From an uncultured Eubacteriales bacterium (GTDB lineage Bacteria; Bacillota; Clostridia; Lachnospirales; Lachnospiraceae): a stretch of 64,000 nt of DNA. Positions 54,636 through 63,137 of the stretch are shown in pieces. The position numbers and the translations under genes are program-made. Under the pieces are notes generated by a model. That model did no database searches, was not told the DNA's origin, and saw only the letters and a program-made list of their open reading frames with translations. Every line of letters begins with the position of its first letter. The stretch's first letter is position 1. The DNA is taken from the NCBI GenBank assembly GCA_900542465.1, contig UQNS01000007.1:35396-99395 (forward strand), read 5' to 3'.

Positions 54636-55046
54636 TTACCTGAGCCTTGACTTTACCTTCATGATCAGTCGCCTTACAGGATATGAGGCCATCCAGAATT
54701 TTACATAAAACTTATACCGTAATGAATTCAGGTCCAGCCCTTTTCCGTCGCGCAGGAGTCCTGTCATAAGCCCCAGGACATTTCCTTCTTTTACATACTC
54801 CTTATTGATGCAATTGTCTCCGATTATCATATATCCATCTTCCAGTACATCCGATATTCTGTGGAGGACCAGGGCTCCATTCGGCCTTTCAAAGAGGACT
54901 ACATCATATTTTTTCAATCTTTCACTGCCCCTCTTCTCAATAATCATCAGGTCTCTGCCCTGACGAATAAGAGGCAGCATGGACACCCCTTTATTGGGGA
55001 ACATGATATTTCCGCTTCTTAATAATTCTTCCTTTACCGTTGCCAT
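54636..55046 (-). CDS. S24/S26-type peptidase in putative RiPP locus
   Basis: A 136-residue protein with the signal-peptidase-like core: S22 in NKGVSMLPLIRQG as nucleophile, VVLFERPNGALVLHRI containing H62, and MIIGDNCINKEYV. The place of the general-base lysine seems to be taken by histidine, as in SipW/ER-type signal peptidases. There is no N-terminal membrane helix; the basic C-terminal segment (WMASYPVRRLIMKVKSRLR) may associate with the membrane. It is encoded last in the RiPP locus and overlaps the HPr-kinase-like gene by 13 bases. A leader peptidase role is inferred. Confidence 0.8.
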   Translation of the reverse strand: MATVKEELLRSGNIMFPNKGVSMLPLIRQGRDLMIIEKRGSERLKKYDVVLFERPNGALVLHRISDVLEDGYMIIGDNCINKEYVKEGNVLGLMTGLLRDGKGLDLNSLRYKFYVKFWMASYPVRRLIMKVKSRLR

Positions 55047-55795
55047 TCTTCCACCTCATATAGGCCTTGACGGGCCGTATTTGCTGAGGACGGATCGATC
55101 GTACACTCCAATCTTTTTACAGGAACTTTTTTCATAAGCTTATCCAGCATACTTAAGGTCAGAGGCATGCGTGAACCATCATCACTCCTGAATGACTGTC
55201 TTATAAGAATTTTAAGGATGTCCTTCTCTGACATATCACTGACTCTTGATACCTCTCCCCTGTCCAGCTGGTATATAAGTTTTAACGGTACGCTCATATT
55301 AGTATTGAGCCCACGTTTTCCCGACCATGGTGTCCCATAAATCCTTACCTCGTCTCCGATCCTGACAAGCGGTTTATCATCATTGACTAAAACTACTCTG
55401 TCTCCGAAAACTTTTTTCCAGTTAGCAGAATGTGTAGATTTACCTACACCGCTATCTGCAATAAATAAAACACCTTCTCCATCAAAAGCGATAACGGAAC
55501 CATGTATAAGCAGGGTATCATTATCCAGCATATATTCAGCGATCTTTCTGTAGATCGCAAGCAGCTCAAGATATGAATCAGGATAGTCATCAGGTATCGT
55601 TCCATCAGAAGATCTGACCTGAATATCTCTGGATCTTTCTGCTGCAATGTCCGAAGCTTCTACGAATACATCCAGATCTGCCTTTTCCCTGTTATTATCA
55701 ACGATATAAGCATGACAGAACTCGCGGGCACAATCATAGACAGGATGGATATCAATGATCCTGTCGGCTAATTTTATACGAAATGGGATCTCCAT
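55034..55795 (-). CDS. HPr-kinase-like P-loop protein in putative RiPP locus
   Basis: A 253-residue protein with the HPr kinase C-domain-like nucleotide site: P-loop IADSGVGKSTHSANWK at 112-127, the preceding strand LLIHGSVIAFDGEGVLF, and VVLVNDDKPLVRI. It lacks the N-terminal regulatory domain of true HprK. Related stand-alone proteins occur in lasso peptide and radical SAM RiPP clusters, and those in lasso clusters phosphorylate the precursor. Here the precursor ends in Ala, so a different target residue would be needed. ATG 55795 has AGAGGAG upstream. Function in this locus is inferred. Confidence 0.8.
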   Translation of the reverse strand: MEIPFRIKLADRIIDIHPVYDCAREFCHAYIVDNNREKADLDVFVEASDIAAERSRDIQVRSSDGTIPDDYPDSYLELLAIYRKIAEYMLDNDTLLIHGSVIAFDGEGVLFIADSGVGKSTHSANWKKVFGDRVVLVNDDKPLVRIGDEVRIYGTPWSGKRGLNTNMSVPLKLIYQLDRGEVSRVSDMSEKDILKILIRQSFRSDDGSRMPLTLSMLDKLMKKVPVKRLECTIDPSSANTARQGLYEVEEWQR

Positions 55796-55833
55796 GACAG
55801 CTCCTCTTAAGGTATCGACTACATACAGTAAAT

Positions 55834-55868
55834 AAAAAGCCCCTCGGCCGATTACTCAGCCAAGAGGC
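55834..55868 (-). terminator. Terminator directly after the precursor peptide gene
   Basis: GCCTCTTGGC and GCCGAGGGGC pair across ten positions (with G-T pairs) and five T residues follow on the minus strand. It would reduce, but perhaps not stop, transcription into the HPr-kinase-like gene. Confidence 0.78.
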
Positions 55869-55896
55869 AGCTGCGGTCATAAGTGGCCGCTTTCAA

Positions 55897-56040
55897 TTAA
55901 GCGTGGAATTTATAATCTTTATCACATTCGCCAGGAGCGTTACACTCACAGTCATAGCAATCACTCTTAGTAATAATATCGCTTGCTTCTATCTCAAGCA
56001 CTTCCATTTCCATGCCAACATACTTCTTCTTTGCTTCCAT
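55897..56040 (-). CDS. Cys-rich 47-residue RiPP precursor candidate
   Basis: A 47-residue ORF starting at ATG 56040 with AAAGGGGTG upstream, in the gap between the radical SAM and HPr-kinase-like genes. The N-terminal 25 residues look like a leader: MEAKKKYVGMEMEVLEIE followed by ASDIITKS, similar to the small Firmicutes peptides with a Y-x-x-x-x-E-V-x-x-x-x-x-x-DIITTS pattern (from memory). The C-terminal part SDCYDCECNAPGECD carries four cysteines as C28-x2-C31-x-C33-x5-C39 followed by a short charged tail. Its own sigma-A promoter and terminator support real, high expression. Suggested to be a substrate for thioether or other radical chemistry. Confidence 0.78.
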   Translation of the reverse strand: MEAKKKYVGMEMEVLEIEASDIITKSDCYDCECNAPGECDKDYKFHA

Positions 56041-56097
56041 AATGCACCCCTTTATACATAATAAAAAGTTTCAAAAAATAACCCATCATTACGTTTG

Positions 56098-56126
56098 ATA
56101 GTACCCTAAAACGCCCTTTATGTCAA
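56098..56126 (-). promoter_or_regulatory. Consensus promoter of the precursor peptide gene
   Basis: Minus-strand TTGACA (56121-56126), 17-base spacer and TACTAT (56098-56103). The -35 overlaps the stop codon of the radical SAM gene. Transcription would start near 56091, about 50 bases before the precursor ATG. Confidence 0.8.
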
Positions 56127-57520
56127 CATATACCATTGTTTTCGCATTCGGGAACAAGGCCCATTTCTTCATGTTTCCAGTACTCATAAAGGCTCTTCAT
56201 AGTCCTGATATTTCTCAGAAGAAGCTGTTCCCTTTCATCAAATGTACATGGGTGGGATACAGGGCAATTCTCAAGTCTGTAGCAGCTTGGTCTTGCCGGA
56301 CAGTCCGGGCAGAATTCTCCGTCCGTCATAGGCTTCTTCCAATCATCCAGCATCGCCTTATCCTCTTCATTGGATTCCAGGTGGCCTACTATCCTGTCAT
56401 CTATGTAATGTTCACATTTCATTATATTTCCATCGGGACTTACCCCCCGGTGATTGTCACTGTCTGCCATACATCCCTGAACTCTGAGCTTAAGGCTTTT
56501 TGACGGATTGGTATCCAGCCCTATTTCTCCCAGCCTTGCAGACAGCTTTTTAAGTTTTTCTATAAGATCTCGTTTTACAGGCCCATCCTTTTCCATCTCC
56601 TGAAAAAGCCCATCCACATATACGCTGAACTTTTTCTGTCCTTTAAATTCCCCTGCCAGATCATCAATAAGATTATTCAGGTCATCATAATTATCAAGGC
56701 CCATATTGAGACGGACATTTACATACACGCCTCTGGCAAGTAAAAGCCTGATATTATTTATAACCCTCAGATACGGATCATGCTTGGGATTTATATAGTC
56801 TTTTATCCTGTTATAAACAAACCTTGTTCCATCAAGTGTTATCTGAATGTTATTGAGTTTCCAGGAATTTACTGCCTGATCTGCAAGCTCTTCATCAAAA
56901 ATATATCCATTGCTTGTCATAATAGAGCCATATTCGACATCTCTGCTTCGGAGACCTGCACATATTGTCTCGATCACTTTCCGCCCCATGAGCGGCTCTC
57001 CGCCAAACCATGCCAGGGTCACTCTTGACCCATTTGACCGCCCGGCTATATAATCTACGACCTTATGTGCCGTATCCTCTGTCATGTTAATCTTATTGAT
57101 ACCATCTTCATAGCAGTAATAACACCGGGCATTGCAGTTAGTCGTAGGCAGTATTTTAAACGAATTGACTTCTTTCGGTCTTTTTATGAGTCTTATGACC
57201 TTCCGGACCTGGTCGATCAGCTTAATATCATCGTGTTCTTCCCGGACCAGAAAATAATTTTCTATCATATGCCTGACAAGATCATATCCCGGACCTCCGC
57301 CATTTCGGATCAGACTTTGCCACGCTTTTGCTTCCAGAGCATTATTGTCGGCTTCATCAAAAAAGATCATTTCTCCCGTAAGATAATTGTGAAGAAGACA
57401 GCCTCCGTCATATGGAACCTTGACCACCCATTTAAGGAAACGACATGTATGACCGCGATCGGCTTTTCCCTTCCCCAGTACTTGCATGATCGCCTTATCA
57501 GGCTCCTGTATGATTTTCAT
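56123..57520 (-). CDS. Radical SAM/SPASM peptide-modifying enzyme
   Basis: A 465-residue maturase. The radical SAM cluster is C129-x3-C133-x2-C136 (TTNCNARCYYCYEDG), with WFGGEPLMGRKV for the SAM-binding GGEP motif. The N-terminal 100 residues resemble a PqqD-type recognition element preceding the barrel (VPYDGGCLLHNYLTGE). A SPASM domain at the C-terminus has GCMADS, IMKCEHY and CPDCPARPSC with ENCP, binding two auxiliary clusters. ATG 57520 is preferred, with GAGGAG 7 bases upstream inside the PqqD-like gene end. Context and SPASM architecture point to modification of the Cys-rich peptide; the bond type is unknown. Confidence 0.92.
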   Translation of the reverse strand: MKIIQEPDKAIMQVLGKGKADRGHTCRFLKWVVKVPYDGGCLLHNYLTGEMIFFDEADNNALEAKAWQSLIRNGGGPGYDLVRHMIENYFLVREEHDDIKLIDQVRKVIRLIKRPKEVNSFKILPTTNCNARCYYCYEDGINKINMTEDTAHKVVDYIAGRSNGSRVTLAWFGGEPLMGRKVIETICAGLRSRDVEYGSIMTSNGYIFDEELADQAVNSWKLNNIQITLDGTRFVYNRIKDYINPKHDPYLRVINNIRLLLARGVYVNVRLNMGLDNYDDLNNLIDDLAGEFKGQKKFSVYVDGLFQEMEKDGPVKRDLIEKLKKLSARLGEIGLDTNPSKSLKLRVQGCMADSDNHRGVSPDGNIMKCEHYIDDRIVGHLESNEEDKAMLDDWKKPMTDGEFCPDCPARPSCYRLENCPVSHPCTFDEREQLLLRNIRTMKSLYEYWKHEEMGLVPECENNGIC

Positions 57521-57524
57521 TGCA

Positions 57525-57791
57525 TTACTCCTCGATAGCACCTATACCGGACAATTTAGCCAGCACCATATCAATGTCATCAGCCATAACAGCTTCAGGT
57601 CCGTCATACTCGGCTTTCAGCTTTATCAGAATCTCTTCCCTGCTGGTATCTTCTTTAAGACAATCCACTACAAATGCCGCTGTCTCATTACTTCTCACAA
57701 TGCCTCTGAAAGAAGTCTGCGCTTCGTCAACGGGAACCATGACCTGTCCTTCTCCAACTTCCTGCGTACAAAAACCAGTTTTAAGCTTCAT
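57525..57791 (-). CDS. PqqD-like RiPP recognition protein
   Basis: An 88-residue protein of the PqqD/RRE fold: VMVPVDEAQTSFRGIVRSNETAAFVVDCL (split by family-typical NETA) followed by SREEILIKLKAEYDGPEA and DIDMVLAKLSGIGAI. Such proteins bind the leader peptide for the partner radical SAM enzyme. ATG 57791 has AAGGAGA upstream; a longer start at 57842 would extend into the divergent promoter region. The stop codon is five bases before the radical SAM start. Confidence 0.85.
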   Translation of the reverse strand: MKLKTGFCTQEVGEGQVMVPVDEAQTSFRGIVRSNETAAFVVDCLKEDTSREEILIKLKAEYDGPEAVMADDIDMVLAKLSGIGAIEE

Positions 57792-57822
57792 AATCACTGT
57801 CTCCTTATTAGGTTTGAAATAA

Positions 57823-57882
57823 TTGAAAGGCCCCGCTTTCAATGTTATACTTAATCTTAATTTGTTTACTGAAAAAGGTCAA
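57823..57882. promoter_or_regulatory. Divergent promoters and inverted repeat of the RiPP locus
   Basis: Plus strand: TTGAAA (57823-57828), 17 bases, TATACT (57846-57851). Minus strand: TTGACC (57877-57882), 17 bases, TAAGAT (57854-57859). A perfect 7-bp inverted repeat, TTGAAAG-N6-CTTTCAA (57823-57842), covers the plus-strand -35 and spacer, and lies just downstream of the minus-strand start. It may be an operator for both. Confidence 0.65.
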
Positions 57883-57886
57883 ACTC

Positions 57887-59029
57887 ATGGGGAAAATTCT
57901 TAATAAAACTCACAAAAATCTTATATACCTTATGGCCTGCTCTCTGGACTCCTGCCCGCCTGATCTTAAGAGACTGGAAGATCCTGATACCCGACTTCTG
58001 TACAGATACAGCCATATCCACAGCATAGCATCAATGGTGGGCTGCGCTCTTTTGAAGTCTGACGGCCTTCACGATCTGTTCAGCGATGAAGAAATTAAGT
58101 ACTGGGAAATGTCTGTTAACAGTGCTGTTAAAAAGCGTATACAGTTTGATGCTGAACGCCGCACTATACTTTCATATATGGAAAAAAACGGTATATGGTA
58201 TTGTCCTCTGAAAGGTATTCTTATACAGGATATGTATCCGGGATTTGAAATGCGGGAGATGGCTGACAATGACATTCTCTATGATGCCGGTAAGCGTGAT
58301 CTCCTCATGGAATACATGCAAAAGCGGGGTTACAAAATAGAATTCACCGGCGTTACCAACCATGATGAATATATAAGACCGCCGGTTTTTAATTTTGAAT
58401 TTCATTCCCGGCTTTTCCGCGGTATTTTCAGCGAGGTCTTCACAGAATACTATGACCGTATAAATGAAAAACTCCTGACAGATGAAGGCAGCCCCTTCTC
58501 ACGCCATATGACCAGCGAAGACTTTTATATCTATTTTGCAGCTCATGCTTATAAACATTATAAGCAGGGCGGGACCGGCCTCAGAACTCTGGCAGATTTT
58601 TATGTGATAAATAAAAAATACAAAGGATCATTCGACTGGAATTATATAAAGGGTGAGTTAAGAAAGCTTGGTATTTCAGGATTTGAATCTGTCAATCGGA
58701 GGCTCGCTAAAAAGCTCTTTTCGGATCCTGCAGAAGTTTTCCAAAAGATTTCAGATCTTACCGAAAAAGAAATGCGTCTTCTTATACATACCGCCAATGC
58801 AGGTACATACGGCCGGCAGGAAGATGAGATAAAAAACAGGATGAAGTCAGGTAAAATGCCTTATATCTTGTCCAGACTTTTTCCAAATGATGCATACTAT
58901 CGTGAGGCACATCCATTTATATATAAATACCCTCTTTTAAAGATCTTCTTCCTTCCATATCGCTGGATCACAAGACTTGCCTCTAACAAAAAGAATATTA
59001 TACAGGAGATAAAAGTCCTCTTAAAATAA
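57887..59029 (+). CDS. Nucleotidyltransferase-like protein (NTP_transf_5) in RiPP locus
   Basis: A 380-residue protein resembling the NTP_transf_5 family often linked to lasso and radical SAM RiPP clusters. The nucleotidyltransferase-like part is at about 95-155: GIWYCPLKGILIQDMYPGFE followed by MREMADNDILYD, with a D-x-D-type acidic pair. The C-terminal half is helical (FAAHAYKHYKQGGTGLRTLADFYVI). ATG 57887 follows AAAAAGG and the promoter at 57823-57851. It is divergent from the PqqD-like gene. Its role (e.g. regulation, toxin-like modification) is not known. Confidence 0.8.
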   Translation: MGKILNKTHKNLIYLMACSLDSCPPDLKRLEDPDTRLLYRYSHIHSIASMVGCALLKSDGLHDLFSDEEIKYWEMSVNSAVKKRIQFDAERRTILSYMEKNGIWYCPLKGILIQDMYPGFEMREMADNDILYDAGKRDLLMEYMQKRGYKIEFTGVTNHDEYIRPPVFNFEFHSRLFRGIFSEVFTEYYDRINEKLLTDEGSPFSRHMTSEDFYIYFAAHAYKHYKQGGTGLRTLADFYVINKKYKGSFDWNYIKGELRKLGISGFESVNRRLAKKLFSDPAEVFQKISDLTEKEMRLLIHTANAGTYGRQEDEIKNRMKSGKMPYILSRLFPNDAYYREAHPFIYKYPLLKIFFLPYRWITRLASNKKNIIQEIKVLLK

Positions 59030-59083
59030 AAAAGTTTCGCCCTTTAGGGGCTGTAAATTAGGGATTTAATTCCTTAAAAAATT

Positions 59084-59123
59084 ATCGGCATGATTAGTAG
59101 AAATACTAGTTATGCCGATTTTT
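59084..59123 (+). terminator. Terminator-like hairpin behind the nucleotidyltransferase gene
   Basis: ATCGGCAT and ATGCCGAT arms (59084-59091, 59112-59119) with inner TAGTA/TACTA and GAAA loop, followed by T5 on the plus strand. The stop codon of the serine-recombinase fragment is inside it. Confidence 0.7.
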
Positions 59124-59400
59124 CTGTATTCTTGTTGATATTTACCACTCCGATATAGTTCCACTGTATCCAGATAGTTTGTTTCTTTGTTCTTGAACCT
59201 TCTATTTTTTGAGATTGTTCCACATAAATCTTATCGACAAAAGTTCTGATTATCTCAGCATCTAATTCTTGAATGTCTGTATATTTCTTTACTAGATTTA
59301 GAAAAGATTCTACATTTAGGCTCTCTTTAGTAGCTTCAGAAATAAAATCTTCAAGAGCTTGTATTTTCTGGGTAAGTTCAGCTTGTTCCTTTATGTAGCC
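59110..59400 (-). pseudogene. C-terminal remnant of a large serine recombinase (DUF4368-like)
   Basis: A 96-codon open stretch without start codon on the minus strand. It ends in a sequence typical of the C-terminal DUF4368 region of Tn4451-type recombinases: LDAEIIRTFVDKIYVEQSQ, then KKQTIWIQWNYIGVV. The upstream part (KIQALEDFISEATKESLNVE) is a coiled-coil-like helix as in those enzymes. Upstream an in-frame TAA (59401-59403) cuts it off, so the N-terminal catalytic domain is gone. It suggests that the neighbouring restriction-modification genes are in, or near, a former mobile element. Confidence 0.75.
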
Positions 59401-59428
59401 TTAGGAGATAGTAAAAACTATGATTATA

Positions 59429-59437
59429 TGTTATAAT
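59429..59437 (+). promoter_or_regulatory. Extended -10 promoter for the XRE/hsd genes
   Basis: TG-T-TATAAT is a perfect extended -10 element. An inverted repeat ATAGT-N4-ACTAT lies just upstream (59408-59421) and may be the operator for the XRE protein. The start codon at 59478 is 41 bases downstream. Confidence 0.55.
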
Positions 59438-59477
59438 GACGCTATATTATTGAAATATTTACGCAAGGAGATGCATA

Positions 59478-59711
59478 ATGGGATTTCCAGATGAAATTAA
59501 AAGAATTAGACAGAGGTGCTTTCTGACACAGCAAGACTTTGCTAAAGAAATTAAAGTGTCATTTTCTACTGTGAATAGATGGGAAGGTGGCAAAGCAAAG
59601 CCTAACCTTAATGCTATGAAAAATATAAAAGAGTTCTGCCTAGAACATGATGTTGATTATTCAGATGTAGAAGAGGCATGGCTTGATTTTGAGGTGGAGG
59701 GAAAAAGATAA
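59478..59711 (+). CDS. XRE-type helix-turn-helix regulator linked to the hsd genes
   Basis: A 77-residue HTH_3 protein: IKRIRQRCFLTQQDFAKEIKVSFSTVN (split helix-turn-helix; Q18-Q19 helix) with RWEGGKAKPN closing the recognition helix. The C-terminal 25 residues are acidic. It is translated from ATG 59478 (AAGGAG) and its TAA overlaps the hsdM ATG by one base (TAATG). Such small regulators delay the endonuclease relative to the methylase in some restriction systems, an inferred role. Confidence 0.88.
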   Translation: MGFPDEIKRIRQRCFLTQQDFAKEIKVSFSTVNRWEGGKAKPNLNAMKNIKEFCLEHDVDYSDVEEAWLDFEVEGKR

Positions 59712-61276
59712 TGCCTATTGATAATAAAAAAGAACAGGAACGTGATGAACTTCACAGAGCAATATGGGCAATTGCAGATGAACTTCGTGGTGCTGTAGAT
59801 GGATGGGATTTCAAAAACTATATACTTGGTACTATGTTCTATAGATATATTTCTGAAAATATTGCTAACTACATCAATACAGGAGAAATTGAATCAGGCA
59901 ATGCTGATTTTGATTTTGCACAGATGTCTGATGAGATGGCTGAAGAGGCAAGAGAAGGCCTTGTGCAAGAGAAAGGCTTTTTCATTCTTCCCTCTGAACT
60001 CTTTTGTAATGTAAGGGCAAAAGCCAAGGATAATGAAAATCTTAATGAAACACTTGAAAAGGCATTCCGTCACATAGAGGAATCTGCAAAAGGCAGTGAA
60101 TCAGAATCCGACTTTGCTGGTCTATTTGATGATTTTGATGTAAATAGTAATAAACTTGGATCTACTGTTGCAAAGAGAAATGAAAAACTTTGTAAACTCC
60201 TTGATGGCGTGGCTGATATGAATCTTGGAGATGTTAAGGATCACGATATTGATGCATTTGGAGATGCCTATGAATATCTTATGACAATGTATGCAAGTAA
60301 TGCAGGTAAATCGGGTGGAGAGTTCTTTACTCCTGCTGATGTATCAGAACTTCTTACAAGACTTGGTACAGTTGGTAAAACTGAAATTAATAAGGTTTAT
60401 GACCCTGCCTGTGGATCTGGTTCGCTACTTTTAAAGGCCGAAAAAATACTTGGTAGAGATAAGATTCGTAATGGTTTCTATGGACAGGAAATCAATATTA
60501 CAACCTATAATCTTTGTCGTATAAATATGTTTTTACACGATATTGGATTTGATAAATTTAATATTGCTTGCGAAGATACCCTTATAGCTCCAGCACATTG
60601 GGATGATGAACCTTTTGAACTTATTGTTTCAAATCCACCTTACTCAATCAAATGGGTAGGTGATGAAAATCCATTACTCATAAACGACCCTCGTTTTGCT
60701 CCTGCAGGAGTTCTTGCACCAAAGAGTAAAGCAGACTTAGCTTTCATTATGCATTCTCTTTCTTGGCTTGCAAGTAACGGAACAGCTGCGATTGTATGTT
60801 TTCCTGGAATTATGTACCGTGGCGGTGCTGAAAAGAAAATACGAAAATATCTTATTGATAACAACTTTATAGACTGCATTATTCAGCTGCCTCCTAACCT
60901 TTTCTTTGGAACTTCAATTGCCACCTGCATTATGGTAATGAAAAAGAACAAGGCAGATAATAAAACGCTGTTTATCGATGCAACAAACGAGTGCATCAAG
61001 GTCACAAACAATAATAAACTTACTTCCGGCAATATGGATAAGATTGTGGAATGCTTTGCAAATCGCAGTGAAATAGCCCACTTCTCACATCTTGCAACAT
61101 ATGATGAGATTTCTGAAAATGACTACAACCTTTCTGTATCAACTTATGTTGAAGCAGAGGACACAAGAGAAAAGATTGATATTGTTAAGCTGAATGCAGA
61201 AATCAAAGAAATTGTCGCTCGTGAAGAGACCTTAAGAAAAGCAATTGATGAAATAATTGCAGAAATCGAGGTGTAA
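59711..61276 (+). CDS. hsdM: Type I restriction-modification methylase subunit
   Basis: Modification subunit of a type I system; with two HsdM and one HsdS it methylates adenine. The 521-residue protein has the N-terminal helical HsdM domain (DELRGAVDGWDFKNYILGTMF), SAM-binding motif I YDPACGSGSLLLKAEKIL at about 231-248, and the catalytic motif IV SNPPYSIKW near 306-314. GGEFFTPADVSELL is also characteristic. It is coupled to the XRE gene and precedes hsdS by three bases. Base composition is visibly more AT-rich than the housekeeping genes. Confidence 0.97.
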   Translation: MPIDNKKEQERDELHRAIWAIADELRGAVDGWDFKNYILGTMFYRYISENIANYINTGEIESGNADFDFAQMSDEMAEEAREGLVQEKGFFILPSELFCNVRAKAKDNENLNETLEKAFRHIEESAKGSESESDFAGLFDDFDVNSNKLGSTVAKRNEKLCKLLDGVADMNLGDVKDHDIDAFGDAYEYLMTMYASNAGKSGGEFFTPADVSELLTRLGTVGKTEINKVYDPACGSGSLLLKAEKILGRDKIRNGFYGQEINITTYNLCRINMFLHDIGFDKFNIACEDTLIAPAHWDDEPFELIVSNPPYSIKWVGDENPLLINDPRFAPAGVLAPKSKADLAFIMHSLSWLASNGTAAIVCFPGIMYRGGAEKKIRKYLIDNNFIDCIIQLPPNLFFGTSIATCIMVMKKNKADNKTLFIDATNECIKVTNNNKLTSGNMDKIVECFANRSEIAHFSHLATYDEISENDYNLSVSTYVEAEDTREKIDIVKLNAEIKEIVAREETLRKAIDEIIAEIEV

Positions 61277-61279
61277 TCT

Positions 61280-62521
<1,242 letters not shown>

Positions 62522-62550
62522 TTAAGCTTATTCAGTTTGTCTATGGTTTT

Positions 62551-63117
62551 GTGAATATTTCTCTTGGAACAGTCGGAAAAATATCGATGTGCAAGAGAAT
62601 TATGAAGTCTGAAACTTCTTCCACGGGCGATGTCCCATTTTTTAAGATTGGAACATTCGGTGGAGAACCTAATGCCTATATATCAAAAGATACATTCGAA
62701 AAATATAAAAAGGAATACTCTTACCCTAAGAAGGGTGACATACTAATTTCTGCTGCCGGAACAATTGGAAGAACTGTTGTATTTGATGGTGAACCAGCGT
62801 ATTTCCAAGATTCGAACATAGTATGGGTCAATAATGATGAGTCGTTAGTTCTCAATAGCTATTTGTACTATTACTATCAGTTACAACCTTGGAAAGCATC
62901 CACAGGAGGAACAATCGCAAGATTATATAATGATAATATTCGTGATGCAGTAATTAGTGTACCGTCCTTAGCGGAACAAAAACGCATCGTAGGTATCCTC
63001 GACCGATTCGACGCACTCTGCAATGACTTGAGTAGTGGTCTTCCGGCTGAGATTGAGGCAAGACAAAAACAATATGAATTTTATAGAGATAAGCTGCTTT
63101 CTTTCAAACAGTTATAA
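62551..63117 (+). CDS. Third HsdS recognition domain, out of frame with hsdS
   Basis: A 188-residue frame from GTG 62551, but open in this frame from 62428, so the reading frame continues back through the GACA tract. It contains one full TRD (FFKIGTFGGEPNAYISKDTF, KKGDILISAAGTIGRTVVFD, GGTIARLYNDNIRDAVISVP) and one conserved helix (EIEARQKQYEFYRDKLL). No ribosome site is seen before the GTG, so it is probably expressed only as a fusion to hsdS. With the correct repeat number the fused protein would be about 613 residues with three TRDs. Confidence 0.85.
   Translation: MNISLGTVGKISMCKRIMKSETSSTGDVPFFKIGTFGGEPNAYISKDTFEKYKKEYSYPKKGDILISAAGTIGRTVVFDGEPAYFQDSNIVWVNNDESLVLNSYLYYYYQLQPWKASTGGTIARLYNDNIRDAVISVPSLAEQKRIVGILDRFDALCNDLSSGLPAEIEARQKQYEFYRDKLLSFKQL
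63046..63086 (+). repeat. Direct repeat copy 2, conserved helix after TRD3
   Basis: Second copy of the 41-base sequence at 62384-62424 (37 of 41 identical), encoding the same residues AEIEARQKQYEFYR. Confidence 0.85.
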
Positions 63118-63137
63118 TCTCTTAAGGAGGTGTCTGT

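Noticed and set aside
55034..55795. Calling the P-loop protein a true HPr kinase/phosphorylase
   Set aside because: The N-terminal HprK domain is missing and the locus context is a peptide-modification cluster.
54636..59029. Lasso peptide cluster
   Set aside because: No asparagine-synthetase-like cyclase or transglutaminase-like protease is encoded; a radical SAM enzyme is present instead.
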